A DNA stretch of 64,000 bases, taken from contig NC_014410.1 in NCBI RefSeq assembly GCF_000145615.1, positions 1,344,001 through 1,408,000 on the forward strand. The letters are read 5' to 3'. The translations under genes and the position numbers were made by a program. The notes beneath the pieces were generated by a model. The model saw only the letters and a program-made list of their open reading frames with translations, searched no databases and had not been told where the DNA came from. This DNA comes from Thermoanaerobacterium thermosaccharolyticum DSM 571. Its GTDB lineage: Bacteria > Bacillota > Thermoanaerobacteria > Thermoanaerobacterales > Thermoanaerobacteraceae. This document shows positions 7,850 through 16,298 of the stretch, piece by piece (position 1 is the stretch's first letter; the number at the start of each line of letters is the position of its first letter).

Positions 7850-9004
7850 ATGAAAAAGACACTTTTATTTTTACTAATTTTTACTTTCCTTATGACCCCG
7901 ATAAACGTAAACGCTGAAAATATAGAACCGCCACAAATTGCAGCGAAGGCTGCGATTGTTATGGATCAGAAATCTGGTAGAATTTTGTACGAAAAAAACA
8001 TAAACGAAAAACTGCCCATGGCTAGTACAACTAAAATTATGACTTTACTATTAGCGTTAGAATATGGAAATTTAAATGATATTGTAACTGTAAGTAAAAG
8101 AGCAGCTAGTGTAGGAGGTTCTTCAATTTGGCTTGCTCCAGGTGAAAAACTTTCGCTTATAGATTTATTGTATGGTTTAATGCTCAATTCTGGAAATGAT
8201 GCTGCAACAGCTATTGCTGAACATATTGGCGGTAGTGTGGAGAAATTTGCGGAGATGATGAATAAAAAGGCAAAAGATATTGGTGCATATAGTACAAATT
8301 TTGTTACGCCATCCGGTCTTGATATCGGAATCAACAACCATTATACAACCGCTTATGATTTAGCATTAATTACAAGGTACGCTTTTAACAATTACAGCAA
8401 ATTTGCGGAGATTGTTTCGACTAAAGAAAAGACGATACCTTGGAGTGGACGGGATTACGATAGATATTTGAGAAATAAAAATAAAATGCTTTGGCAATAT
8501 GAAGGCGGGGATGGTGTAAAAACAGGATTTACTAATAAGGCCGGCAGATGTCTCGTCGCCTCAGCAACCAGAGATGGTCACAGGCTTATATCTGTAGTTC
8601 TAAATAGTGGTCCTATGTGGGAAGATTCACAAAAAATTTTAGATTATTCTTTTGAAAAGTACAAGCCATTAAAAATTGTTTCAAAATGTCAGGTATTAAA
8701 AACAATAAGTGTTATCAATGGCAAAGAGAAATATTTGCCGCTTCAGTACAATGATGATTTTACGTTGCCCGTATCAAAAGAAGAAATTTTAAACATAAAA
8801 GTTGAATACAATATCCCTAAATCAATAAAGGCACCTATAGGTATAGGTGAAAAAGTTGGAATAGCCAAAGTATTATTAAATGATAAACAAATCGTTACGA
8901 TAGATGTAGTTGCAGGAAAAACGATTGACGAAAGGGATTATAACTACAATCTAAAAACAATAATTAAAAACTGGGTAAATATCTTTCAAGCTGAAAACTC
9001 TTAG
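7850..9004 (+). CDS. Serine-type D-Ala-D-Ala carboxypeptidase (DacB/DacF type)
   Basis: Penicillin-binding peptidoglycan carboxypeptidase (peptidase S11) that trims the terminal D-Ala from cell-wall stem peptides. It has a Sec signal peptide with likely cleavage after NVNA (about residue 22). The catalytic STTK box is at about 59-62, followed by a SGND (SxN) motif and KTGFTNKAG (KTG). A C-terminal PBP5-type beta domain follows. ATG 7850 comes after AAGGAGG. Position after the ytfJ and scp genes fits a sporulation cortex-modifying enzyme such as DacB or DacF. The paralogue cannot be assigned from sequence alone. Confidence 0.92.
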   Translation: MKKTLLFLLIFTFLMTPINVNAENIEPPQIAAKAAIVMDQKSGRILYEKNINEKLPMASTTKIMTLLLALEYGNLNDIVTVSKRAASVGGSSIWLAPGEKLSLIDLLYGLMLNSGNDAATAIAEHIGGSVEKFAEMMNKKAKDIGAYSTNFVTPSGLDIGINNHYTTAYDLALITRYAFNNYSKFAEIVSTKEKTIPWSGRDYDRYLRNKNKMLWQYEGGDGVKTGFTNKAGRCLVASATRDGHRLISVVLNSGPMWEDSQKILDYSFEKYKPLKIVSKCQVLKTISVINGKEKYLPLQYNDDFTLPVSKEEILNIKVEYNIPKSIKAPIGIGEKVGIAKVLLNDKQIVTIDVVAGKTIDERDYNYNLKTIIKNWVNIFQAENS

Positions 9005-9027
9005 CATTTTGCTAGGAGTTTTTTTGT
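8998..9027 (+). terminator. Rho-independent terminator after the carboxypeptidase gene
   Basis: CTCTTAGCA and TGCTAGGAG pair over 9 bp (one G-T) with a TTT loop. Seven T follow, and the stem contains the stop codon. Confidence 0.88.
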
Positions 9028-9088
9028 AACCATTTTTTTATTTGAGAATACCATAAATATGTGAAATTTTTCTTTAGGAGATGGTGTA

Positions 9089-10057
9089 ATGGCAAGTCCA
9101 AGGCTTGAATGTATTGACATTGGCAGTGATTATTGTCCTTGCTACTTGGCAGAATTAAATGAATGCATAGTGTGTTCTCAATTGCAAGGCAAAAAATTTT
9201 GTGACTGCAATTGGAAGGGTGTATGCGTATTTCAAGAGTTTGTTTGGGCAAAAAGAAAGGCTAAAGCAAAGAGAGATACAATGGTTTCAAATATAATAGA
9301 CAAGCAAAAGATAAATGAAAATTTATTTATATTAACGTTATCTGTGCCTAATAAAATGGCCAGGGATTTGAACGAGCCAGGCTCATATGTTTTTTTAAGG
9401 AATGAGTTTAGTCCATCATTTTTTGATACTCCGATGTCTATAATGTATGCGGATGAAATTAATGGTTTTGTGAAAGTAGCAATCCAAATTAATGGTCCCA
9501 AAACAAGTTTTATTGATTTAAGTGAAAAAAGGATATGTATTAGGGGACCTTATTGGAATGGATTATTTGGACATAAGTATATAAAAGGTCTTAAAAATTC
9601 AAAGTGCTTAGTAGTATTGAGAGGAATTGCACAGGCACCAGGAGTTATTGTTATTAATAAATTGTACAGAAATAACAATAAAATCACAGTAATAATCGAT
9701 AAGGGTAAAACAGGACAATTTTTTATTAGCCAATACCTGGATCAGCTTAATTTAAATATAATAACAACAGATATTTTAAGTGCTGAAGGACAGGAAATTT
9801 TGAAGAATGCTATTGCAGATAATGATCTAAAGTTGATATACAGTGGAGGCTCTGATGAGCAGCACCTTAATATATTTAATTATATGGATTTATACAACAA
9901 TGAGGCTTATCTTGCAGCATCAAATAACAATACAATATGCTGTGGAGAAGGAATCTGTGGCAGTTGCGAAGTTCAAATAGATGGACAAAAAGTAAGATCT
10001 TGCAAAGTACAACTTGATGTAGAAAAGGCAATTGAAAGGAGAATTTTGTATGGTTAA
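9089..10057 (+). CDS. Flavin/[2Fe-2S] electron-transfer protein, DHOD-reductase-like
   Basis: 322-aa protein resembling the electron-transfer subunit of dihydroorotate or sulfide dehydrogenases. The N-terminal 50 residues hold an unusual cysteine set (C-P-C, C-I-V-C, C-D-C and a further Cys) suggesting an extra metal or Fe-S site. A ferredoxin-reductase-type FAD and nucleotide-binding body follows. The C-terminus has the [2Fe-2S] motif CCGEGICGSC plus a distal Cys (RSC). It overlaps the next flavoprotein gene by eight bases, so the two products probably work together. There is no pyrD nearby, so pyrimidine synthesis is unlikely. Physiological partner and substrate are unknown. Confidence 0.75.
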   Translation: MASPRLECIDIGSDYCPCYLAELNECIVCSQLQGKKFCDCNWKGVCVFQEFVWAKRKAKAKRDTMVSNIIDKQKINENLFILTLSVPNKMARDLNEPGSYVFLRNEFSPSFFDTPMSIMYADEINGFVKVAIQINGPKTSFIDLSEKRICIRGPYWNGLFGHKYIKGLKNSKCLVVLRGIAQAPGVIVINKLYRNNNKITVIIDKGKTGQFFISQYLDQLNLNIITTDILSAEGQEILKNAIADNDLKLIYSGGSDEQHLNIFNYMDLYNNEAYLAASNNNTICCGEGICGSCEVQIDGQKVRSCKVQLDVEKAIERRILYG

Positions 10058-11333
10058 AGTTGTTGTTATTGGGGGAGGCTGGGCAGGATGCGCAGCGGCT
10101 CTCACAGCAAAAAAAGCTGGAGCAGATGTTGTACTTCTTGAAAAAACTGATATGCTGTTAGGATGTGGACTTGTTGGAGGAATTATGAGAAATAACGGAA
10201 GATATACAGCAGCAGAAGAAATAAAATATCTTGGTGGACATGAGTTAATAGAAATAACTGACATGTGCGCAAGACATACAAATGTTGATTTTCCAGGACA
10301 TAAGCACGCAAACTTATATGATATTACAAAAGTAGAGCCTGCAATAAGAAACATGCTTTTTAGTAAAGGAATTAAGATTAAATTTATATCAAGAGCAGCT
10401 GACGTATTAATGGAAAGCAATACAAAAATCAAAGGAATAGTTTTGGCTGATGATTCTGTTGAATGTGGAGATGTTTTTATTGAAACCACAGGATCGACAG
10501 GTCCTATGGGGAATTGTTTAAGATATGGCAATGGTTGTTCTATGTGCATATTAAGATGTCCATCATTTGGACCGAGAATTAGCATAAGCTATAGAGCAGG
10601 TATTGACGATATTTTGGGAATGAGATCGGATGAGGTATATGGTGCATTTAGTGGTTCTTGTAAGCTAAACAAAGATTCATTAAGTGATGAAATTAGAGAA
10701 AAACTTGATAAAGACGGTGTTGTAGTATTGCCTGTTCCAGAAGAAGATGTTAATATGGAAAAATTAAAATTAAAAGTGTGTCAGCAATATGCACTTCCTG
10801 AATATGCAAAAAATGTTGTGTTGTTAGATACAGGTCATGCTAAATTGATGACCCCGTTTTATCCCCTAGACAAATTGAGAAAAATACCAGGGCTTGAAAG
10901 GGCTAGATTTGAAGATCCATATTCAGGAGGAAAGGCTAATTCTATCAGATATTTATCTATTGCTCCAAGAAATAACAGTATGAAAGTTAAAGGATTGGAT
11001 AATCTGCTTTGCGCAGGAGAAAAATCAGGATTGTTTACCGGTCATACTGAAGCTATGGTGACTGGTTGTTTGGCCGGACATAATAGCGTTAGATTATCGC
11101 TCGGTATGCCTCTACTTGAGTTGCCCAGGAATTTGGCATCTGGTGACCTTATCGCATATGAAAATGAATGTATTGAAACTAAAGAAGGTTTAAAAAATCG
11201 GTACACTTTTGCAGGAGGTAAGTATTTTGAACGAATGAAATCATTAGGATTATATACAACTGATACTAATATAATTAAAGAAAAAATAGAAAGAGACAAC
11301 CTAATAGGAATATATGATGAAAAATTAGTGTAA
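10050..11333 (+). CDS. FAD-dependent oxidoreductase, GidA/MnmG-like, uncharacterised
   Basis: 427-aa flavoprotein. It has an N-terminal dinucleotide fold VVVIGGGWAGCAAALTAKKAG and a GidA-type internal ETTGSTGPMGNC region. Next comes a cysteine cluster CSMCILRCP (C-x2-C-x3-C-P) that could hold an Fe-S cluster. A second FAD-contacting segment, LLCAGEKSGLFTGHTEAMVTG, precedes the C-terminus. It is shorter than MnmG and lacks obvious MnmG tRNA-binding parts. It is distinct from TrmFO as far as I can judge by eye. ATG 10050 follows AAGGAGAA and overlaps the upstream electron-transfer gene. The pair looks like an enzyme with its dedicated reductase; the reaction is unknown. Confidence 0.75.
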   Translation: MVKVVVIGGGWAGCAAALTAKKAGADVVLLEKTDMLLGCGLVGGIMRNNGRYTAAEEIKYLGGHELIEITDMCARHTNVDFPGHKHANLYDITKVEPAIRNMLFSKGIKIKFISRAADVLMESNTKIKGIVLADDSVECGDVFIETTGSTGPMGNCLRYGNGCSMCILRCPSFGPRISISYRAGIDDILGMRSDEVYGAFSGSCKLNKDSLSDEIREKLDKDGVVVLPVPEEDVNMEKLKLKVCQQYALPEYAKNVVLLDTGHAKLMTPFYPLDKLRKIPGLERARFEDPYSGGKANSIRYLSIAPRNNSMKVKGLDNLLCAGEKSGLFTGHTEAMVTGCLAGHNSVRLSLGMPLLELPRNLASGDLIAYENECIETKEGLKNRYTFAGGKYFERMKSLGLYTTDTNIIKEKIERDNLIGIYDEKLV

Positions 11334-11351
11334 GCGAGCTTAAAGCTCGCT
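11333..11351 (+). terminator. Terminator-like hairpin after the flavoprotein gene
   Basis: AGCGAGCT and AGCTCGCT form a perfect 8-bp GC-rich stem with a TAA loop, starting at the stop codon. The following sequence is T-rich only after about ten bases, so termination may be imperfect. Confidence 0.65.
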
Positions 11352-11434
11352 AATATATTGTCTTTTAATTTAAAAAATGTTATATTATAAACGTTAAGTT
11401 GGGATATCTATGATTTGCAGGTGTAATAATTATT

Positions 11435-12142
11435 ATGGAAAGATTGCAAAAGTATTTGGCCGAATGTAGTATTGCATCGCGAAGAAAATGTGAGCAATTA
11501 ATTCTTGATGGAAAAATTAAAGTTAATGGTACTGTTATAAAAAATCTAGGTATTAAAATTGATCCAGATAAAGATATTGTTGAATATGATGGCAGAGTAG
11601 TTGCTAAAGTTCAACACAATATTTACATTATGTTAAATAAACCAACTGGATTTATAACAACAGTTAAAGATCAATTTGGAAGGCCATCGGTTCTTGATAT
11701 AATTAAAATTAAAGATAGAATATATCCAGTAGGACGTTTAGATTGTGATACTTCAGGACTACTTTTGTTAACAAACGATGGAGATATAGCAAATAAACTT
11801 ATGCATCCTAAACATGAAATTGATAAAGTTTATATTGCTAAAATAAGAGGTATACCTGATGATAAAGATCTGGATAGATTTAGAAATGGGCTGTTATTAG
11901 ATAATCGCTTAACAGCAAAAGCCAAAATTGAAATATTAAAAAAAATAAATAATGATGCTCTTGTAAAAATAGTTATACATGAAGGACGTAACAGGCAGAT
12001 TAGAAGAATGTGTGAATTGATAGGTCATCCTGTTATGACATTAAAAAGGATTAAGATAGGAGATTTAGAGTTAGGAAATTTAAAAGTAGGGCAGTGGCGC
12101 TATTTAAGCGGTGAAGAAGTTCAATATTTGAAAAACTTATAA
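11435..12142 (+). CDS. rluB: 23S rRNA pseudouridine synthase, RluB/RsuA family
   Basis: 235-aa RNA pseudouridine synthase. The S4 RNA-binding domain is at residues 1-48 (RLQKYLAECSIASRRKCEQLI). The catalytic domain has the motif GRLDCDTSGLLLLTNDG, with the nucleophilic aspartate at about 103, and later EGRNRQIRRM. In Firmicutes this family member (RluB) usually sits next to scpB. Here it stands apart, followed by a GNAT gene. Exact target uridine inferred from family only. Confidence 0.9.
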   Translation: MERLQKYLAECSIASRRKCEQLILDGKIKVNGTVIKNLGIKIDPDKDIVEYDGRVVAKVQHNIYIMLNKPTGFITTVKDQFGRPSVLDIIKIKDRIYPVGRLDCDTSGLLLLTNDGDIANKLMHPKHEIDKVYIAKIRGIPDDKDLDRFRNGLLLDNRLTAKAKIEILKKINNDALVKIVIHEGRNRQIRRMCELIGHPVMTLKRIKIGDLELGNLKVGQWRYLSGEEVQYLKNL

Positions 12143-12159
12143 AGAGAGAAAGATGTGAT

Positions 12160-12534
12160 ATGTTTAGAATAAAGTTTGCATCAACAGATGATATGAAATT
12201 TATGGAGAAAATTGCTAAGTCTTTTAAAATACCATTTTCATGTGATGTAAATAGATGTATTTGCATGGTGGCAGTTGATGAGAAGCCATTTGGTTATATT
12301 TGTATTGAAGTAAATAATAATATTGCAAGAATAGTTGGACATGCAGTTTTGCCAAATTATCAACTGAGAGGCTATGGAACTATGCTTTTAAAGGTAGCTT
12401 TAAACAACTTATATGACTTTGGAATCAAAAAGGCATATATTGATTATTCTGACTATGATGAATTTTATATAAAAAATGGCTTTAAAAAGTCTAATAATGG
12501 ATTGACAATTGATATTGATGAATTATTTAAATAA
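12160..12534 (+). CDS. GNAT family N-acetyltransferase
   Basis: 124-aa compact acetyltransferase. The acetyl-CoA-binding loop is visible as HAVLPNYQLRGYGTMLLKVAL (the R-x2-G-x-G/A pattern lies within LRGYGTM), and the terminal YIKNGFKKSNNG segment is typical of the fold. The substrate cannot be predicted. It begins 17 bases after rluB and precedes speE. Confidence 0.8.
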   Translation: MFRIKFASTDDMKFMEKIAKSFKIPFSCDVNRCICMVAVDEKPFGYICIEVNNNIARIVGHAVLPNYQLRGYGTMLLKVALNNLYDFGIKKAYIDYSDYDEFYIKNGFKKSNNGLTIDIDELFK

Positions 12535-12558
12535 ATAACAATTTAGGAGGAATGTTTA

Positions 12559-13392
12559 ATGGAATTATGGTTTACTGAACATCACAATGATTGCATTGGT
12601 TATTCACTTAAAGTAAAAAGAACGTTAAATTCTGAGGAAACTAAATATCAAAAGTTGGACGTTATAGAGTCTGAATTCTATGGAAGAGTTTTAGTATTAG
12701 ACGGCATCCTACAAACAACTGAAAAAGATGAATTTGTGTATCATGAAATGATTGTACATGTTCCGCTTTTTACACACAAAAATCCTAAAAATGTGCTGAT
12801 TGTAGGTGGAGGTGATGGTGGAGCTGTAAAAGAAATTTTAAAACATGATACAGTAGAGAGAATTGTTCTTGCTGAAATAGATGAGAGAGTAGTAGAAAAT
12901 TCGAAAAAATATTTGCCTTCAATAAGCTATGGATTAAATGATAAAAAAGTTGAACTTATGATTGGCGATGGAATAAAGTATGTAAATGAACATAAAAATG
13001 AATTTGATGTTGTAATTGTAGATTCAACAGATCCAATAGGACCTGCAGTTGGCTTATTTACTGAAGATTTTTATAGATCTGTATATGACTGCCTTAGAGA
13101 TGATGGGATAATAGTAGCACAGACAGAATCACCGTTTATTTATGGCAATTTAATAAATAAATTAAGCAAGATGTTTAAAAAGATCTATCCAATAGTAAAG
13201 CCATATATCTGTACTATACCTACGTATCCAGGACACTTATGGACTTTTACAATGGGATCAAAAAAATACGATCCTGAAGCAGTTGATGTGAATAATATAC
13301 CTGAGATTGAGACAAAATACTATACACCAGAATTGCATAAATCTAGTTTTGTATTGCCTAAATTTTTAAAAGATATTTTTGAGGAGGCATAG
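12559..13392 (+). CDS. speE: Spermidine synthase (polyamine aminopropyltransferase)
   Basis: 277-aa enzyme transferring an aminopropyl group from decarboxylated S-adenosylmethionine to putrescine. Hallmarks are the N-terminal [18 protein letters not shown], the glycine loop [16 protein letters not shown], the catalytic [12 protein letters not shown], and the [12 protein letters not shown] region. It is followed after 3 bases by speB. With speD (24.9 kb) this completes the route arginine -> agmatine -> putrescine -> spermidine, apart from an arginine decarboxylase not seen here. Confidence 0.96.
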   Translation: MELWFTEHHNDCIGYSLKVKRTLNSEETKYQKLDVIESEFYGRVLVLDGILQTTEKDEFVYHEMIVHVPLFTHKNPKNVLIVGGGDGGAVKEILKHDTVERIVLAEIDERVVENSKKYLPSISYGLNDKKVELMIGDGIKYVNEHKNEFDVVIVDSTDPIGPAVGLFTEDFYRSVYDCLRDDGIIVAQTESPFIYGNLINKLSKMFKKIYPIVKPYICTIPTYPGHLWTFTMGSKKYDPEAVDVNNIPEIETKYYTPELHKSSFVLPKFLKDIFEEA

Positions 13393-13395
13393 TTT

Positions 13396-14262
13396 TTGGT
13401 AATAAAAGACAATTTTTCGAATAGCGGCAAATTTTTAAGTAGCATTAATGATTACAAAGAGTCAGATATTGTAATTGTAGGCGTACCTATGGATTATACA
13501 GTTAGTTTTAAACCTGGTACACGTTTTGGCCCACAGGCGATAAGAACAGCATCATTAGGCTTAGAAGAATACAGCGTTTATCTAGATAGAAATTTAAAAG
13601 AAAAGAAATATTATGATTTTGGTGATTTAATTTTACCTTATGGAAACGTCGAGAAAAGCCTCGATATAATTGGAAATGCAGCCAAAGAAATACTTGAAGA
13701 TGGAAAAAAGCCGTTATTTTTGGGAGGAGAGCATTTAATAAGTGCTCCAGTTATAAAAGAAGTTTACAAAAAGTATGGTGATGAATTGGTAGTACTTCAT
13801 TTTGATGCACATACTGATCTAAGAACTGAATTTTTTGGTGAAGAAAATTCTCATGCGACTGTTTTAAGAAAGGCTTCTGAATTCATCAATAATAAAAATA
13901 TGTATCATTTTGGTATACGCTCTGGAATAAAAGAAGAATTCGAGTTCTCTTATAAAAATACTAACATGTTTTTGTTTAACGTTGTTGAGCCTTTAAAAAG
14001 TGTACTTGAGTATATTAAGTCAAAACCTATTTATATTACATGGGATATAGATGTTTTAGATCCTGCATATGCTCCTGGAACTGGTACACCCGAACCAGGT
14101 GGTATAACATCAAAAGAGGCATTTAATGCAATACACATTTTAAAAGATTTAAATGTTGTCGGTATGGATTTAGTTGAGGTATCACCTGATTACGACCATT
14201 CAGGTATTACTTCAATTTTAGCAGCAAAACTTATTCGTGAATCAATTTTATCCTTCTTATAA
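13396..14262 (+). CDS. speB: Agmatinase
   Basis: Ureohydrolase, 288 aa, cleaving agmatine to putrescine and urea. The binuclear manganese ligands are all visible: GGEH, HFDAHTDLR (D-A-H-x-D) and ITWDIDVLDPAYAPGTGTPEPGG with the D-x-D. A TTG start at 13396 follows GAGGAGG by 8 nt, and the first codons overlap nothing else. It is in an operon with speE and ends in a strong terminator. Confidence 0.93.
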   Translation: MVIKDNFSNSGKFLSSINDYKESDIVIVGVPMDYTVSFKPGTRFGPQAIRTASLGLEEYSVYLDRNLKEKKYYDFGDLILPYGNVEKSLDIIGNAAKEILEDGKKPLFLGGEHLISAPVIKEVYKKYGDELVVLHFDAHTDLRTEFFGEENSHATVLRKASEFINNKNMYHFGIRSGIKEEFEFSYKNTNMFLFNVVEPLKSVLEYIKSKPIYITWDIDVLDPAYAPGTGTPEPGGITSKEAFNAIHILKDLNVVGMDLVEVSPDYDHSGITSILAAKLIRESILSFL

Positions 14263-14264
14263 AA

Positions 14265-14301
14265 AATAAGACCAGTTTTTAATACTTGGTCTTATTTTTT
14301 T
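14265..14301 (+). terminator. Rho-independent terminator after speEB
   Basis: AATAAGACCA and TGGTCTTATT form a 10-bp stem with a 12-nt loop, followed by TTTTT. Confidence 0.88.
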
Positions 14302-14353
14302 ATAGAAATATAAGTTAGATGATAGTATAATATAACATAAAGGAGGAGTTTTC

Positions 14354-15748
14354 ATGTCTAAGATAAAGATCACAGAAACAGTTTTAAGGGATGCTCATCA
14401 ATCGCTACTAGCAACTAGAATGACTACTGATGAAATGCTTCCTATTGCCGAAAAACTTGATGAAGTTGGATATTTTTCACTTGAGGCATGGGGTGGGGCT
14501 ACTTTTGATGCTTGTATGAGATATCTTGATGAAGATCCTTGGGAGAGATTGAGACTACTGAAAAAAGCAATAAAGAAAACACCACTTCAAATGCTTTTAA
14601 GAGGGCAGAATTTATTAGGTTATAAACATTATCCTGACGATGTTGTCAATGAGTTTATAATAAAATCTGTTGAAAATGGCATTGATATTATTAGAATTTT
14701 TGATGCATTAAATGATGTTAGAAATTTAGAGGTACCTATTAAAGCGGCTAAAAGTGCAGGTGCACATGTACAGGCAGCTATTGTATATACAATAAGTCCC
14801 GTTCATAATACAGAACATTATTTAAAAGTTGCGAAATCTCTTCAAGACATGGGAGCAGATTCAATATGCATTAAAGACATGTCTGGAATATTGTCACCTT
14901 ATGTTGCATATGATTTGATTAAATCTTTTAAAAAGGCAATTCGTGTACCTGTTCACCTACATAGCCATTATACTGCTGGGTTGGCGTCAATGACATATTT
15001 AAAAGCAATAGAAGCTGGTGTTGATGTTGTTGATACTGCAATATCTCCTCTTGCTTTAGGAACATCTCAACCAGCTACAGAAGCGATTGTAGCAGCTTTA
15101 AAAGATACAAAATATGACACCGGATTAAATTTGAAATTGCTGTCTGAAATTGCAGACTATTTTAAAAAGGTAAAAGAACATCACACAAATGGAAGTGACC
15201 TATCATTACTTATGAGTGTTGACGCTACTGCACTTGAGAGTCAAATTCCTGGCGGTATGTTATCAAATTTGGTTTTACAATTAAAACAGCAGAATGCTCT
15301 TGATAAATACAATGAAGTATTAAAAGAAGTTCCGCATGTAAGGCGAGATTTGGGTTATCCACCACTTGTTACACCTATGAGCCAAATGGTAGGAACACAA
15401 GCTGTTTTAAATGTAGTTACAGGTGAAAGATATAAAATTGTGCCCAAAGAAATAAAAGATTATGTTAAAGGTTTATATGGAAGACCACCAATACCAATTT
15501 CTGATGAGATACGTAAGAAAATAATTGGAGATGAAGAAATTATAACAAAAAGACCGGCTGATTTACTTAGTCCTCAATTAGATAAAATTAGAAATGAAAT
15601 AAAGGAATATTTAGAGCAGGAAGAAGATGTTTTATCATATGCATTATTTCCGCAAGTCGCTAAGAATTTTTTCGAATATAGGCGAGCTAAAAAGTATAAA
15701 ATTGATTCAACATTAGTAAATATGGAGGAAAAAACATATCCAATATAA
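14354..15748 (+). CDS. Carboxyltransferase subunit, oxaloacetate decarboxylase alpha/pyruvate carboxylase B type, without biotin domain
   Basis: 464-aa protein of the OadA/PycB/5S family. The TIM-barrel carboxyltransferase is present: ETVLRDAHQSLLATRM at the N-terminus, LRGQNLLGYKHYPDD, CIKDMSGILSPY, and VHLHSHYTAGLAS with the metal-binding H-x-H. The conserved C-terminal PYC_OADA region follows (PHVRRDLGYPPLVTPMSQMVGTQAV). The protein ends soon after, with no A-M-K-M biotin-attachment domain. The biotin carrier must therefore be a separate protein elsewhere. The gene is monocistronic, between two terminators. Whether it serves a sodium pump, transcarboxylase or pyruvate carboxylase is not decidable here. 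Confidence 0.85.
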   Translation: MSKIKITETVLRDAHQSLLATRMTTDEMLPIAEKLDEVGYFSLEAWGGATFDACMRYLDEDPWERLRLLKKAIKKTPLQMLLRGQNLLGYKHYPDDVVNEFIIKSVENGIDIIRIFDALNDVRNLEVPIKAAKSAGAHVQAAIVYTISPVHNTEHYLKVAKSLQDMGADSICIKDMSGILSPYVAYDLIKSFKKAIRVPVHLHSHYTAGLASMTYLKAIEAGVDVVDTAISPLALGTSQPATEAIVAALKDTKYDTGLNLKLLSEIADYFKKVKEHHTNGSDLSLLMSVDATALESQIPGGMLSNLVLQLKQQNALDKYNEVLKEVPHVRRDLGYPPLVTPMSQMVGTQAVLNVVTGERYKIVPKEIKDYVKGLYGRPPIPISDEIRKKIIGDEEIITKRPADLLSPQLDKIRNEIKEYLEQEEDVLSYALFPQVAKNFFEYRRAKKYKIDSTLVNMEEKTYPI

Positions 15749-15759
15749 ACATTTATAAG

Positions 15760-15787
15760 CTATAGGTTAAAGGCCTATAGTTTTTTT
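15760..15787 (+). terminator. Rho-independent terminator after the carboxyltransferase gene
   Basis: CTATAGG and CCTATAG form a 7-bp stem, followed by TTTTTTT. Confidence 0.85.
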
Positions 15788-15879
15788 ATGTAATTTTCAA
15801 CATTCAAAAATTGGATGGTGTAACATAATTTTAAATTAAACATAACATGTATTAGAAAAATGAAAGGGGGTTTTTGAAA

Positions 15880-16242
15880 ATGTCTGATCCACAATATTAC
15901 CCTGTACACTGCAGAACAACGTATATAGTAAGACCAGGAGATTCAATGTGGACAATAGCTAATATGTATGGCATTCCATTAGACTGCTTGATTAGAGCAA
16001 ACCCACAGATTCCAAACCCAAACTTAATATATCCAGGTCAGCAAATTTGTATACCAGCATTTTGCCCGCCAGAGAGACATTGCAGAGAAATGTATATAGT
16101 AAGGCCAGGAGATTCAATGTGGACAATAGCTAATATGTATGGTATTCCATTAGACTGCTTGATTAGAGCAAACCCACAGATTCCAAATCCAAACTTAATA
16201 TATCCAGGTCAACAAATTTGCATACCTTATCATTGCTGGTAA
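15880..16242 (+). CDS. Double-LysM protein (SafA-like, possible spore coat or wall protein)
   Basis: 120-aa protein made of two almost identical LysM domains, each with YIVRPGDSMWTIANMYGI followed by LIRANPQIPNPNLIYPGQQICIP, joined by a short Cys-Pro-rich linker. There is no signal peptide, which suits a spore-coat or cortex protein made in the mother cell rather than an exported hydrolase. Cysteines recur at the domain edges and end (HCW). ATG 15880 is about 9 nt from an AAAGGGGG site; a TTG at 15874 is the alternative. It lies alone between terminators. Peptidoglycan or chitin-type glycan binding follows from the family. Confidence 0.85.
   Translation: MSDPQYYPVHCRTTYIVRPGDSMWTIANMYGIPLDCLIRANPQIPNPNLIYPGQQICIPAFCPPERHCREMYIVRPGDSMWTIANMYGIPLDCLIRANPQIPNPNLIYPGQQICIPYHCW
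15922..16226 (+). repeat. Tandem 134-bp direct repeat encoding the two LysM domains
   Basis: Copy 1 is 15922-16055 and copy 2 is 16093-16226 (offset 171). By eye they differ at only five positions, all third-codon and synonymous. This points to a recent duplication or gene conversion. Confidence 0.9.
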
Positions 16243-16264
16243 AAATATATAATATGAGAATCAT

Positions 16265-16298
16265 GTTAAGATACTATGCAATTGCGTAGTATCTTAAC
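16265..16298. terminator. Bidirectional terminator between convergent genes
   Basis: A 15-bp stem (GTTAAGATACTATGC / GCGTAGTATCTTAAC, one G-U pair) with an AATT loop separates the LysM gene (+) from the following minus-strand gene. The latter's stop codon lies in the stem. T-runs are weak on both sides. Confidence 0.7.
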
